From positions 124,001 to 188,000 of the forward strand of contig WBMV01000258.1 in NCBI GenBank assembly GCA_013396655.1: a stretch of 64,000 nt of DNA. Reading direction: 5' to 3'. Under the pieces are notes generated by a model, which worked only from the letters and a program-made list of their open reading frames with translations, had not been told where the DNA came from and did not search any database. Both the position numbers and the translations under genes were made by a program. Below, one piece after another: positions 11,581 through 25,094 of this stretch. This DNA is from Campylorhamphus procurvoides. Lineage: Eukaryota > Chordata > Aves > Passeriformes > Dendrocolaptidae. Position 1 is the stretch's first letter, and each line of letters begins with the position of its first letter.

Positions 11581-12893
11581 ACTGCAAGGCCCACCAGCAT
11601 CTCAGCTGGCACAGAGAGGATGCTGCCACACAGGCTTGGGAGTTCCCTGCCCCACTAATAAAGCATCTTTCCCATGGTTATTGCAACAAGCCACCCACAC
11701 AAATGATTTTATTCATGAGACAGGACTAATCAGGTTACTGAAGACTTTGGAAACCTGACATTTCAAAACACTATTGAAGCCAACTTCTACCATCACTGTA
11801 ACAGCACTAAAGGGCTGATACAAAAGAAGGTAATTCCACACATCAGCTCCAGCTTGTCTCCCCATCCTTCCCCCAGTTTTTGTGTGACTGAGGGGACATG
11901 GAGAGCATGCATAAATTAGTTACTGAAGTACTTAATACCCTCTATTGAAGCATGAAAGTCAGAAACTCAGTTCTTTACATCCTTCATGGTTTCTTTACAG
12001 CCTTGCTCCTCATAAAGCAAATCATCCAGGGGCTTCAAAATGTAATGAAGGCACCTTCACAAAGGTTTGTGTTGAGCTCTGGAACTCATCCCTTCTGACA
12101 TTCTACAGTGCCTTGTAGGTCTGTCTAAATCTATCTACAATGCACATAAATCCACAGCTATGGCTTTAGCATAGTAGTTATTGGGATGGGTTTCTCTAAT
12201 TGCACAGCCACAGCCATACCCACACAGTGGACTCAGTGAACTCAGAGAGACATGAACTCATTTCCCAAGATAAAAGTATCTACAGGCTCAAAGAAAGAAT
12301 GAAAAACCATGAAGGTCACAATTTACACACCTCCCCTTCAGGCACAAATATATCTTTTTGTCTAATAGCATGAATATGAACAGAACAAACAAAGAAGGGA
12401 CAAACTATCTCAACCAAATGCTCAGAGTTTGGTTCTTCCCAGGTCTTTTCTAGAAGCTTAAGCTGCAGAAAGATGATTTAGTGTCATGCTGTGATGCTGG
12501 CACACGGTGCCACGAGCCAACAGTGCAGTGTGTCAGGGAATGCATTCAGCAAAGGCAGAGATGGGAGGAGGTCTGTGCTTTCCAAGTTGCACAGACACAG
12601 AAATGTCAGTCTCTTGCGAGAGAGACCACAAGCAAAAGGAAGTATTTCAGTTTCACCACTGCTGGGTAATGTGGAAAGGTGCACACACAAATTACAGATG
12701 CAATGGCTGTTCTTGATTAAATGTTTCCCTTCCTTTCCATCTCCCACAACCTTGGAGCCCAAAGCAATAAATCACAAACAGCTCTCTCTTGCTTTTCACA
12801 GCTTTAAAGGAATTGCACAGACACTTCAAAGGAGGTAACAAGAATAGCACTGTCTCGTTTGTTTCTCAGTAGAGTTCTGAATTTGTGACTTAC

Positions 12894-13088
12894 GGAAGTA
12901 TTTCAAGGTCTCCTCTATCTGCTCAGTTGTTAAGTCAATGTTGGCATCAGGGGAGATGAGAGGTGTGTGCAGCCAGTCGTCGTGGTCATAACCATAGATG
13001 GTGTCTGCTCTTAGCCTATAGTGAGGCAGCTGCTCCTCCAGCAGACTGATGATTTCAACTTCAGGGAGGTTGGTACTATTGCACACAT
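12894..13088 (-). CDS. TRAK1: TRAK1 conserved coding exon (start of HAP1_N-type region)
   Basis: The exon is 195 nt: two bases finishing a codon, 64 codons, and one base of the next. Its peptide reads VCNSTNLPEVEIISLLEEQL, then PHYRLRADTIYGYDHDDWLH, then TPLISPDANIDLTTEQIEET and LKYF. I recognise this as TRAK1 rather than TRAK2, because TRAK2 has a different sequence after the LLEEQLPQYRL stretch. The acceptor is a pyrimidine-rich tract ending in CAG just right of 13088; the donor is GTAAGT at 12893-12888, a consensus match. The first codon is completed as GAT (Asp) by the last G of the 26570..26862 exon. In TRAK/HAP1 proteins this segment precedes the coiled coils that contact kinesin-1 and dynein/dynactin on mitochondria. 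It contains no Met, so translation must begin upstream. The short isoform from 6155 skips it. A CR1 fragment lies about 90 bp upstream in the preceding intron. Confidence 0.97.
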
Positions 13089-13177
13089 CTGGTAAGAGGG
13101 GAGAACAAAACAACCTCTGTTAGTCACTTTGGGTTGAGCACAACACACACAAACCAGCAAAGGTGTCATTTGCATAG

Positions 13178-13895
13178 GAGGATCAGAGAATGGCCTGGGT
13201 TGGAAGGGACTTTAAAGACCAGCTAGTTCCAAGCCCCCTGCTGTGAGCAAGGACACCTTCCCCTAGAGCAGGCTGCTCAGAGCTCTATCCAGCCTGGCCT
13301 TAGACACTTTATACAGGTAGGGCAACCCCAGTCTCTCTGGGCAACCTGTTCCAGTGCCTCCCCAGCCTCACAGGAAACAAACTCTTCCTAACATCTAATC
13401 CAAAGCTACTCTCAGTTTGAAGTCACTCCCCTTTGTCCTGTCACGACACACCCTTGTAAAAAGTCCCTCTCAGTCTTGCTTGCAGGCTCCCTTGTGGTAC
13501 TGGAAGGCCACAATTAGGTCACCCCAAGAGCCTACTCTTCTCCAGGCTGAACAATCCCAATTCTCTTAGCCCTTCCTCCTAGGAGAGGTGCTCCATCCCT
13601 CTGATCATCTTGATGTCCCTCCTCTGGACTCGCTCCTACAGATCTGTGTCTCTCTTGCAATGAGGACCCCAGAGCTGGATGCAGAATCCCAGGTGGGGCA
13701 TCACCAGGGCAGAAGAGAGGGGCAGGATCCCCTGCCTTGCCCTGCTGGCCACACTGCTGTGGGTGCAGCCCAGGACACAACTGGCAATTTCTGGGCTGTG
13801 AGTGCACTTTGCTGGGTCTTGTCCAGCCTCTCACCCACCAGCACCCCCAAGTCCTTCTCAGCAGGGCTGCTCTCCATCTATTCACGACCCAGATT
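13178..13895 (-). mobile_element. CR1 LINE fragment, 5'-truncated, 3' end retained
   Basis: The plus strand begins gaatggcctgggttggaagg and continues with ctttaaagaccagctagttc, the reverse complement of the typical avian CR1 3' end. It runs on through segments such as tcctctggactcgctcctac and caccagcacccccaagtcct. About 720 bp is present, covering the end of ORF2 and the 3' UTR; the rest is missing, as is usual for 5'-truncated CR1 copies. The 139-codon frame at 13532-13951 is a degraded remnant of the CR1 ORF. The element is in the same direction as TRAK1. Its 3' end lies about 90 bp upstream of the acceptor of the 12894..13088 exon. Confidence 0.9.
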
Positions 13896-15424
13896 TTGCT
13901 GTAGGTAAAGAACAACCAGATGCTAATCAGTTTAGAAGACATGGCTAGCACAAACTAGCCCCAAATAGCCTATTTATTCCTAGAAAATACAAGGGCACAC
14001 TCACAGTGACAAAAAGTTTGACCTACGGAAGGAGGGACTCATCTATTGAAGAATAATGGGTAGTAGGGTGGGAAACAGAGAGCCAGTGAGTATTAAAACA
14101 GGGTAGTTTCAATTTCAACCCAAATATGAAGAAAGGATTAGCGCACAGAGGAATTTGCACCTCTGATGTTCTACTTCAGAGATTGTTTTCAGCTTGCAAG
14201 CTTTACAGATCTCTCTAACTTGGTCTCTGACCACAATACAGTCCCACTCTATTTTTGGCCTTTGCTGCTGGCAGATTTTCCTCAAGATGAAAAAAGCCAG
14301 GACTGTAACAGCAAACTGTGTCACAGCTCACGCCTCAGACACACTGGTAAAGTTGGTTACAGAACTTTCAGGGCAGCTCCTGACACTCTCTTGCTCTGCA
14401 TTCTGTGGTGCAGCCCCTCATGTTCACAGCTATGGCAGGTTTGCACAGCTTTAAAAACAGATACCCACAGCCAACAACCACAAAAATGTTGCAATTAAAG
14501 TAGAGCTGCAAATTGAGGGCAAGAGGCAGCTGGGCAGTTTGAACAGGCAAAATCCCAGTTTAAGGCAGACACATTTTACTATGAGGACAATCAAAGAGGG
14601 GCACAGAGAGAGAGGCAATCGAGTGAACAAGACCACAAGCACTCACTCTACAAGACGTGCTTTTAGGAGAAGTCAGAACAGATTGTCTCCAGAGGTACCT
14701 TCCAGCCTGTATTATAATGGAGAATTCTGTGTGTCAATGCCCAAACCAGGCATAACAGTTCTAAACACATACTGTTAATTACCAGATAAAATTAACTACA
14801 AAGTATTGCTAAATATTTACTAAGAAACAGCGACTCATGGTATGTTTTTTGCAAATATTTAGTGCATCACTCTGCCCATTTCCCACTTGCCTGGTGACCA
14901 GCCCTGGAGAGCCAATTTGGTGCTGCTGCCAGCACCTCTGTCCTGCTGGGGAACAAAGGGCCTGGGCTCTGCCGAAAAGGATGCTCCTGCCTTTCCCATC
15001 CTGGCAGCAGCCCTGCTCCTGCTCCTTCCTCACAAAGGCACTGAGTCTTCTCAAGAGAAACTTCTTCTTGCTGGACTGATGCAGACCTGCAATTGCACTG
15101 TAACCCAGTGGAGCTCGGCTCTGCCAAAGGAGAGCAGGGAGAGGGGAATGGGCAAGTAACACATTTTCCTATGGACCGCAAATGACCTCTGCTTTTTATC
15201 TTTCTAATCCAGAAATTGCATTGTCAAAAGCACCTCAAGCACTAAAGATTGCAAGAACATCAGTATTCTATCAGACAACAGGGCAGAGGATGCAAAGATG
15301 AATTCATACTGGCAACCTCCTCCTTATATACTTTACAAAATCCTCTAGGTTAGAACTGTACCCACTTGGGAAAGTTGCACTGTCCCTTATGCCTCAAGCA
15401 GTCTGATAATGCTATCAGGAGGGG

Positions 15425-15505
15425 AGAGCCTGGAACTACAACCCTTTCTTTTCCCCTGGTTACCAGAGCCTGGAACTACAACCCTTTTCTTTTCCCCTGT
15501 TACCT
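15425..15505 (+). repeat. Two-copy tandem duplication, 40-bp unit
   Basis: The segment starting agagcctggaactacaaccc occurs at 15425 and again at 15465, each followed by a pyrimidine run cttttcccctg. The copies differ by an extra T and a missing G. It is a recent local duplication in the TRAK1 intron, with no sign of function. Confidence 0.9.
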
Positions 15506-18500
15506 CTGTAATTGCTGAGAGCACCATCTCAGTGCCTGCAGCCAGCAGAGGCCAGAAAAGCCAGATGTTCTTCCAAAAGACACATGTTGGCACCCACTGA
15601 ACATCCAAAGACCTTTCTGTGCACATGTACAGATAAAGATTTATTTTATACATCTATTTTTTTTGTTGGGGTTGTTTGTGGGAGGTTTCTTGGCTGAAAT
15701 GTTAGTTCTTCTCTTGAAAAAAATATAAGAGTTTACACAGCCTGACTGAGATGGGTCTTCTTGGGAACAAGGAAATTTAAATTTTGAAAAATGCAAACCT
15801 TTAGCGTCTTTCTCTTTTTTAACAGGATTTCAAGAAAACCAGTTTGACCTCACAGATGAAAAGACAGAGTTCTGGGTAAATAATTTTGTACAGAGAAATA
15901 AACTGGCCTGTTGTAGCAAAAAATGGAATGCAAAAGAAGTTACCAATACAATGTGAGGAGGAAAAAAACTCTCACATGCACAAAAAAACCCCCATACAGT
16001 TTTATTGTGGAAAAGAAATCCACTAGAAGCTGAAGGTCAGGGAGTAAATAAATAAGAATTATTGTGGAATAAAATCCCACCAAGACAATTTTCTGCCCTA
16101 CCATATAATAAATCCTGAGCAATTCAAAAGGTCTAGTAACTGAAAAAGATATCAATGACTAATTGGAAAGAGAACTTTTTCTGATGCCATTGCCATTAAC
16201 TCCTATTGCCATCTCCAGATCTGGGTGCCAGCAGGAAGCAGAGCAGGCTCTGATGTCATTGCCTCTTTAGAAAAGCAGGACCCAGTAATTACAGCTGTTC
16301 ATGACTAACCAGGAGCTCACCATTTCAATCACACCAATATTCTCAGGGCTACAGTTCCAGTCTCCCCTTCCCTTTTCTCCCCTCCCTGTGACATGGGATG
16401 CAGTCTGACACCAGGGACGTTTTAGAGGGGATCCTGATTGGCTTCTGTGGACAATCCCCAGAGTTTGGATTAGGATTTCTGATTAGAATTGCAAAGATAT
16501 GCAACTAAGTTAAATAATTTTTCTAAGAACACCTAATTTATCATTTGTGATTGTGATTTATCATTAACTGATGTCCAACAGACACAGGAGCATTTACCTT
16601 TGTCCTGAGTGGTACCTTCATTTTATTGAATTCACTAGAACACTACATACTTAAAACAATTATTTGATCATTAATACAAAGTGATACAACAAAAGACAGC
16701 TGAACCATGTCCTTTTGAGCTGCTGTTATGGATTTTGGGTTTTGTAATCTAAGCAATATTAAACTTGCAATTTTCTGGATATCCTCAGCAAACAAGCTTC
16801 TATAAGCAAATCACATCTGACTTAGCTAAATGAATCCTGAACTGATGATTCCTACTAAAGCAGAGGTCATTCCAGGTTCTGCTTTTGAAAGAAAAGTTAG
16901 AAAATAAGATTTGCTGAGGCTCTTGCACACTCCAGAACTCCACAGCCTTATGCACTTAACAGAAATAATTATATATTTTAAAAATAAAATTTTTAACTCT
17001 TTTTTGTACTATTTTTGCAAGTAGGATGTTCCACTGCTTTGCTACCTTCTTAGCTCAAGTTCATCAGCACCCCCCTCACTTATTTTGTTGCAAAAATACA
17101 CTTCTCATGCCCTGTCCCCCAGAACGTGCTCCATCTGCTCTGCAGGAATTTTCAACAATATTCCTTCCCGTGTTCTAAATGTGATTAAAGCAAATTCTTT
17201 CCAAGCCATTTGTCCTGATGAATTTGTTGTTTCAGTGTGATCTTCCCTCTCCACAAGGATGCAGAACAGACAGAGCAGTTGATCTCCCTTCTGCATATTT
17301 TCTTCCCACTTCAGCATCCCTTGGGTAGTCACTAATGCATTACTTAGTAGCCCATTCATATATTTTCATACCTTAGCATTTTATTGGCTGGTGTATTTCT
17401 CCATTTCTGGACATCTTAAACCTCTCCACCATCTCCCTCCCATCTTAAGACAACCACTGAAGTGTCACTGGTTGTTTCAGCTTGCTTTTATTTCCATAGA
17501 GAAATTTTTATCACACTTGCTGATCTGGCTACCTTGGACTATTTCATCATTCCCTTCCTTCCAGCCACACCTCTCTCCATGCACTGAACATCATAAATTA
17601 ACCTTTCATTGTGGAGATTGGAGCAAGGGTGGGAGGGTGGCTTTTATTTCCCACCTCCTCCCACCCCCTCTTTTTTCATGTGCAGATAAAGAACATAATT
17701 GTTAGGCCAACCCTGTGCATGTGAGGCTAAGAGTACACTTGGTTTATTTTCAGATGCACACTGACATCCTCCCTCTGCTGTCCAGCAAGGAGCTGATCAA
17801 ACAGAAATTGGAGTGAGAGGTCTGAACCAGCTGAGTGTATGGCAGCAGCACATCTCCTGCAGGACTGCCACTCCCCTCTGTGCCCAGAACATCACAGGGA
17901 TCATCAGGCATGGTGCTGTCACCCCCTGTCACCTTCATCCTGCACTCACACAGCCATGCAGCACGTCAGGTCACTCCCCATGCAGCATCAAATACACATG
18001 GAGCTGTCAGTGCTGCTGGGATGGGTGGAATTATGTCAGCATGTCATGAACAAGCAACTCAGCCTCAGTCAAACTAAGTTCAACACGAACCAGGGGTGGA
18101 CAGATGTGAAGATCTGCTTTCAAACAACACAGTCACCCAGAGCAACTCATGTGTCAGCCTCTATTCCCTACCAGGCTTTTGGGTTTCACCTGGTTACAGC
18201 TGGGATTGGACAGATGCACCTTTGCCTGTAGAAAAGAAAAACTGAGCTGGACCTCTAAAGAAGGAACGAGCACCTTCTCAATGTCAGCAACAACTTCACA
18301 TAAAAAGGGGTGATAAATTCAGAGGATGAACCTCGAACAAAGAGAAGGGACAGACATGGGGTGAGTGGTGGCTGACAAACAAGGGAAACTCCAAAACATA
18401 CACAAAACACTGCACAGGGAAAAACTCTCCAATCTCAAAGCCTCAATAGCTGCAGGTGTTTTTAGAAACACAACAAAAACAGTTTATCAGTAAAGTCATT

Positions 18501-18605
18501 GCAAGGAATGTAGAATGCTAAGCCTGAAATCCATCGCAAGGAACATAAAACACACAGTTTGGAACACACTGCAAGGAAGGCAGAACACACCAAACCTCTC
18601 CAATT
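18501..18605 (+). repeat. Degenerate three-copy repeat, 35-bp period
   Basis: The motif gcaaggaa begins at 18501, 18536 and 18571, exactly 35 bp apart, followed in each case by a diverged a-rich segment (tgtagaat, cataaaac, ggcagaac). It looks like an old minisatellite in the TRAK1 intron. Confidence 0.6.
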
Positions 18606-21600
18606 GCTGTGGCTTTGCTGGTGTGTCCCTTGCCAAGGCAAAGCACCTCCAGGCGTGCCCAGGCCCTGGTGGCAGCTCACAGTGCCACCTGGTGCAAGAA
18701 CAGCCTTATTGCCCAAACCCCCAGACCCCCAGGGCACCTGGCCAGCAGTTTCTTGCATTCAGCCCATTGCTGTAAATGGGAGAAAGCAATTCCTCATGAG
18801 CCCAGCCCTGCCACGCACCAGGGCACACATATTACACTCACCCTTGACTCTCAGCTCTCTAGAAACGCTTTTTAAGTCTCCTTGTTTTAAATCTCTGAGA
18901 ACAGCCAGCAAATAAATAACAACTCCAAAGACTAAAAAGCACAGGATACCTGCAAAGAGTCAGTTCCAGTGGTGGCTCCCCACTAGTGAGCCAAAAAGGT
19001 TCTCTGCAGCACAGAGGCTCAAGTCCAGCCACATGGAAGGCAAGAAATCAAAGTCCATCAAGCTGAAGCTATTCCATGCTAAATATGAATGCATCCTGAC
19101 TGCTGATTTTGTGTATTTGTGACACTGAGATCAGCCACCTCATCTAGTTCAACAAGCAGCTAAAAGGCCATGACCACATCAGGGTTCTCCTCTCTCAGCA
19201 GTCCCACAAGCCTAAAGACTGACCATATTCCAATGATAAAGCAATGTTTTTCCAGAGATATTCCCTGCCTGAAGCAGCAAAACAGCCTCATTTCCCCCAT
19301 GCTTTCTACCCATTTAGATAATGATGGAATGGAGTGAGCTAGTCATTATTATTGTGAGCAATTCCACATACAAATTAAAAGCAGAGGGGAAAAACTTCAA
19401 CCCCACAATTAGGCTGCTCCTGTACTAAAGAGAAAAACCTAGCCTGCAGTCATGCATTATTTGAGCTCTATAGACACAGTCATTAAGTATTTACTTAAGT
19501 CCAGAGTGCAAAATATTTCTTGAGTCTTATTTAACAATGACTCTGTCCATATGCCTGTACAGAACTTAGCACATTCCTATTCAATCTCAGTTCTCAGATG
19601 CCCAGAATGTGACAACTACACTCAAGTCCTCCAAATATTCCTGCTGAACTCAGCACTGCACACACACACACCCTACATGAGTCTCAAGGTAAAGCAAATG
19701 ATCAGTTTCTGGGGCAAAGAAAATTACTTCTAACAAAAACAAAATGTGTTGTCAGCTCCCTGACTTGCCCAGAGGAACAGACACCTTCAGCATCCTTACA
19801 CATCTCACTGCTGGCTGCAAAGCCACATTGCTGGAAGAAAGGCTCTTCAACAAGAAAGCTGTCCCATACCTTAAAAAAAACACTCTGACTCCTGTCTCAT
19901 ACCTTAAAAAACTGACTCCCCAAACAGCTGTAGCAGCCTCTGTAAGGACTGGCATGACGTGATTTTGGAACTGCAGGTCCTGCCACACCTTTAAACAAAG
20001 GTGTTTAAAAGTGGTTCTTCTGCCTCTGAACATGGAAAATACTGCACAGAATCCAGCATTCCGTGAGAAAGTAAAAGACTCCAAGTCAACCTCCTTTGGC
20101 TGAGCCCAACATGCCACTTAAAGAGTGGGAGGAAGTTGGGAATGCCACTGTTTAGCAGGTTAAAGCCTGCCTGCTTTGGTTCCATCCTACACACACATTC
20201 CTGCTGGGGATAAAAGCTGGGACAGGTCTCGATGAGGAGTGTCCATTAAGCTACTAGGCCCCTATTGTACATTATGTCATAAATTTAAATGAACTTTGCT
20301 TTAAATGAACAGCATGGAAATGTTTCCCTCTGTAGATAAATGCCCCCATACTCATGATTTTGACATTAAACAGCAAATAAAGAAAAACTTCACCACCATG
20401 GTTATTCTTTTAGGGCAAGAACAAAAGCTATTCATGCACCAAAGGCATGCTGGCAAGGCACTGTTCAGCAGCAGCAAGAATAAACACATTCATGAACCAT
20501 CAGGATCTTCCAGCTGCCAAGACAGACTGGGAATGTCTCAAAACCCCATTGAGAAATCACAGAGCACAGCAAACCCTGAAAAGAATTGTCCTGCTTTTGC
20601 TTGTTTTGCAGCCCAGCCACAAAGTGTGCCAGCTGCTGAACAAAGGCTGTCAGCAAAACTGTCACAGGATCACAGGCAAAATGTAGGAATGAAATCTGAC
20701 ACAGCCTGTGCTTTCCAGATGTTTATTTAAATGAGAAATGTGTTGCCTCGTGATGGACACATGCATGTACATTGAGGGAGGAATGTATAGATGAATTTAG
20801 TGTGTTACAGAGCTCAATTACAGATTAAAATTATCTGCATGTATTTAAATGCACCAATGTAGCTTTTCTGTCTTCCTGTGCTACTCAGTGCACCAGAACA
20901 GGAAAACAAAAACTGCAAAACACAAACACGAAACAAACAAAATCCCCAAAACCCACTAGGCACTTGCCTTCAGTTCCCTCCCCAAAGAACCAACTTAGAA
21001 CACTGTTGAACCCTTACTGCTCCCACTCGTCCCCACCTCCAAACTGGCAATGACAAATGCCTCCCAAAACAGGCCAATCTAGGGAAAAAAGTCTAAAATA
21101 TGTCACCCCACACTTTGGTAATTCTCACAATTGGTTTCAGTGACTCCAGGATTGACAGTTTATCCTAAAAACCACATCCCATGCTAGGAAAAGGAGCACA
21201 AATAAGGAGGAGGGCGAGATAAAGAGCACAGCAGCAGCAGCAGAACTCTGCTTGGGGGAAAACCAATCAGCCAAACATCACCAAACAACAAAAAGATAAT
21301 CCTTGACAGAATAAAAACACATGCCTGAGATGAAGAGGTAGCAAAACAATCTGTGCTAGGCGAGGAAGCAGGAAAACCCACAGAATGATAGGAAAAGGGT
21401 ACGAGCTGGATGCAACTGAAGGGGACACTGGGGGGAGGATTGGAGGTGAGGGGAAACAGAATATGAGTGAAGTTGGTTGAGAATGCACCAAAAGCCAGAG
21501 AGAAACTCCAAACCAGAGGCTGTGATGCAGCAGGCACAGAAAATAAGGTCATTCTGTCAGAGTACACTGGACAGACCTGCAGACTTGTAGGATAGTCCCA

Positions 21601-24600
21601 GTCATGCCAAGGGAACCATCTCCCATTAACAGGACTTGCACTTTTTGCATCCTTTAGAGAAGGAGTGAGTGCTCAAACTTCAGCAATACCTGTTTATAGG
21701 AAGTGGTAGGAAAGAAGAGGGAGAAGAGACCAAAACTGGATAAAGCTTAACGGATGAGACTAATGATGGCAATAACAAAGGAAATGGACTGAGGAAAGAG
21801 CCCACAGTCTCATACTGTTATTTAAAGGAGAAACTAAGAGAGCTGGAAGAGGGGTAGGCAGGGATGTAAAAACTATGGAGGTTTTCAAAATCATGCAGAA
21901 GAATTGATAAGGAGAAAGAAGGACTGATATTCACCAAAACACTGCATAACCGTGACAAACAGTGACAGAAACCAATGCAGTAAAAACTGTGAATGCCACA
22001 GTAAAAGCAATCAGGTCCAGGGAGGAAAAAGCCAGGGACAGGGTCCAACACTAAGAGTTCTGCATGATGGGGCTGCTCATGCTGAGAGTGGCTGAGTGCA
22101 TCATCTCCACAGCCAGCATTGCTCCTTCTGGGGTCAGAAACAGCCCTGAGCCAGCTGGTCTGACCCAGCAGAGTTTGAGTTCCTGCCCCACCAAGCACTA
22201 TCTCACACCTCTCATATTGAGGAAAGCATTCTAGGAACAGCTCCCAATTCCTAAGTCCCCAGAGTTAATCGTGGGGTAATCATGCCTTATCACACTTGGA
22301 ACAGAAGGAATAGAAATTCAGCCTTTCAAAACAAGAACATGCACCCCAGGGGACAAACACACACACAGTGGAATGGAAATCCTGTGGGACCTGGGCACGC
22401 CTCTTAAAATAAAGTGGTTACAGAAAAGAATGGGTCAGAATGACACCACTGATCTATAGGATCAGTAAGTTATCAAAACTGGCTGATGTTGCCATGAAGA
22501 GTGGTAAATTTGGGAGAAGAGAATGGAACCTTTGTTTCATAGGAGAATACATTTAAAGCCTGAGTAAGAATAGAGACAGGATGAAAACCCAGAGAAAACT
22601 TTCTGGACCCAAACATTGCTGGGAGAAATTAAAAAAAAAATCACCTTGTGTTAATTTGCAAACAAAAGAAGACACAGAACAGGTTATTATCATAAGAACT
22701 TCCCAATAACCCAAGAGCTGTCAGGAAATTGCCCTGGACACGACAGGCAGAAAACACACTCCTACATGCATTTGGTAGGAGTAATTAGCACAATGAATAA
22801 AGGAATTATGCAAACTAATGGAGGAGCTAGGCAATTGAAATCACAGTCCATTCATCCTCTCCCTTTTCAGAGAAGGATGAAGGGAACTCACACAGCATAT
22901 TAAACAGTCAGCTCTTGAATTACAAAGCACATCCTGGCAAAATCCTTGCAAACAGTGAGTATTCAGACATGCAAATGCAGACTGAAAGTTAACTTACTGG
23001 AGATAGCTGAGGATACTGTGTTATGCATGTCTGAAGAGAAATAAAGAAGAAAAATCCAACCAAAAAACCTCATGAGCATTCTGGCAGTCAGACAACTATC
23101 ACAAGGGGAAATCTGTGCTCCAGTGATATTTCAGACTTCCATCCCCTCTGTACTCTCCATTTTCAGAAGGACAGGATTTGTCTCACAGCAGTTGATGGAT
23201 AAGAAAGCAATGAACTCAGACTAAGAGGGTTTTATAATACACAAAATTGGGATTACTGAGCAACTTACTGACATTCTGCTTTTCCATGTCAAGATTCCAG
23301 CCCTTCCTGCTGTACAAAAATGGCACAGAGGGTGTGGGGTCAGACAGAGAAAGGAGCCCTGACCCCAGTTGCTGCTCCTACAATCTCTGACTGAAAGGAT
23401 CTGTGCTGCAGTCACAGGAAGGACAGACACCTTTAGAAGCATTTCCATACCCTTTCCAGCCAAAGGAACACTAGATGGTGCTGTACCCGTATTCCTGCCT
23501 TCATGCTCTCAGATGAACGGGAGCACCAAGAAAAGGAAAGTTTAAAGGGAAAAACCAAACTAGGACAGCAGAGGTGCCTTCCACCTCCCTGCAGTGCTGC
23601 CCCACCATCCACTGACCTGGGGTTTGAGTGTCCCTCTGCCAGTGACTGCCAGGAGCTCCACACTCAGCAGTACAAGCTCCAGGACACACTGCACTGACTT
23701 ATCTCTTAAATCTTGCTAACAAAACCCAAAATTAATAAAAAAACTACAGCAGCTACTGAGTCCATTTTCAGGTTGAGTAGTATTAGAAAGTATGTGCTCC
23801 AACTGCAACTCTTAAAACATGCATAAACAATTGTTTTAATCAATTGTCCTATTTCACTTGCCCTTCTATGCTTAATTTAGCACAGATTCAAAAGCATTTC
23901 CTTGTCTAACACTTGAGTTACAGCAACTATGAGTTTTTGCTATCAAATTCAGTGGAAGAGGTGTCTCTTAGGGTTCTGCTCCCCACTCAGTCAATGGCTT
24001 AAAGGAACTTTCCACCACGCTGGTTTTTGTCCCCCAGGCCCATCCCTACAGTGCTCATTCCCTGTTATTCCAACATCTCTGTTTTTAGGCCACACAGCAG
24101 GACAGAGAAAAGAACCCTCCTGTCCCCTCTGACACCAAAGCAGAGCAAGGATTCCATCCAGACCAGTTGTCTCAAACACCTCCAATTACACCCCCACAAA
24201 AATCTGCCCAGGCACAGTTGTGAGGTGCTTTGGGGACAAGGAGCATTCAAGCCAAGCCTGTATCCAAGCAAACATGCTTAGCACAGTCAGAATGTGCAGT
24301 GCTCTCAGCTACATCTGCTCCTGGGCCCAGGCAGGGAAGGCTGTGCCTCTGAGAGGGAATGCCAGAGTGCCCCTCTGCTGCCAGCAAACACAACAGGGAA
24401 CAACAACAACAGAGGGAGCAGCAAGAATTAAACACTCTTGGAGCATCAATGGCCTTCTTCAAAACAGCAAAATGTGTACATCATAATATTTATCATTAGT
24501 TACATTACAGGCAACCCCAAGTGATTCCCATGAGCTGGTTACATTTCAGGAAACATCACCACACCACACCGTGCCCTCAGTTTCCCAGCTCTTTCCTAAC

Positions 24601-25030
24601 TGTGCTCGAGCCTTTATTTGCAGGAATTTTTGCAGATGACTTTTACAACAGGCTGTAGGTGTTAGTCTTGGACTAAAAGAGAATAGATTAACAGATTGCT
24701 GAATTTGAACTCCAGAATGAGTCAAGGCTTGGCATCAGAGGAAAACTTATGGTATAAGCAGACTTGATATGAGCAATTTCTTTCCCACCAAACAGCTTAA
24801 AAGTGTAAATAGTGCTAACCTGCCAGTCAGACCTAAACAAAGCCTTCATGTCAAAACCTCTGACAGTCCTTATAACTCTTCAAATATTCACCTTTCTGCT
24901 TGTTTTGAGGGCCCATGCAGCATACCTGCACATAATACTAAAGAGGGTTTTACAGAGGGAGTATGAGACCAATTCCTCCCAGCCTGTGTCCTTTGACACT
25001 TTGAAAAGCACAGCAAAAAGCTGAAACTCA

Positions 25031-25094
25031 GAAAAACCCATTAAAAAAACCCCAAAAAACAAAACACAAACCTCAACCAACCAACAAAACACCA
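25031..25094 (+). repeat. A/C-rich low-complexity tract
   Basis: Almost only A and C, with runs such as aaaaaaaccccaaaaaacaa and caaccaaccaacaaaacacc. Tracts of this kind recur in the window and are common in bird introns. Confidence 0.8.

Larger units (their letters stand above)
6791..12893. other. TRAK1 intron between conserved exon and alternative first exon
   Basis: AT-leaning sequence with an A-run at 6938-6950, two CR1 relics near 10.4 and 11.4 kb, and no recognisable exon. Long-form transcripts skip across this whole region and past position 1 to the next shared exon. Confidence 0.7.

Noticed and set aside
13532..13951. 139-codon frame on the minus strand
   Set aside because: It coincides with the CR1 fragment and reads as degraded CR1 ORF/3' region, not a host gene.
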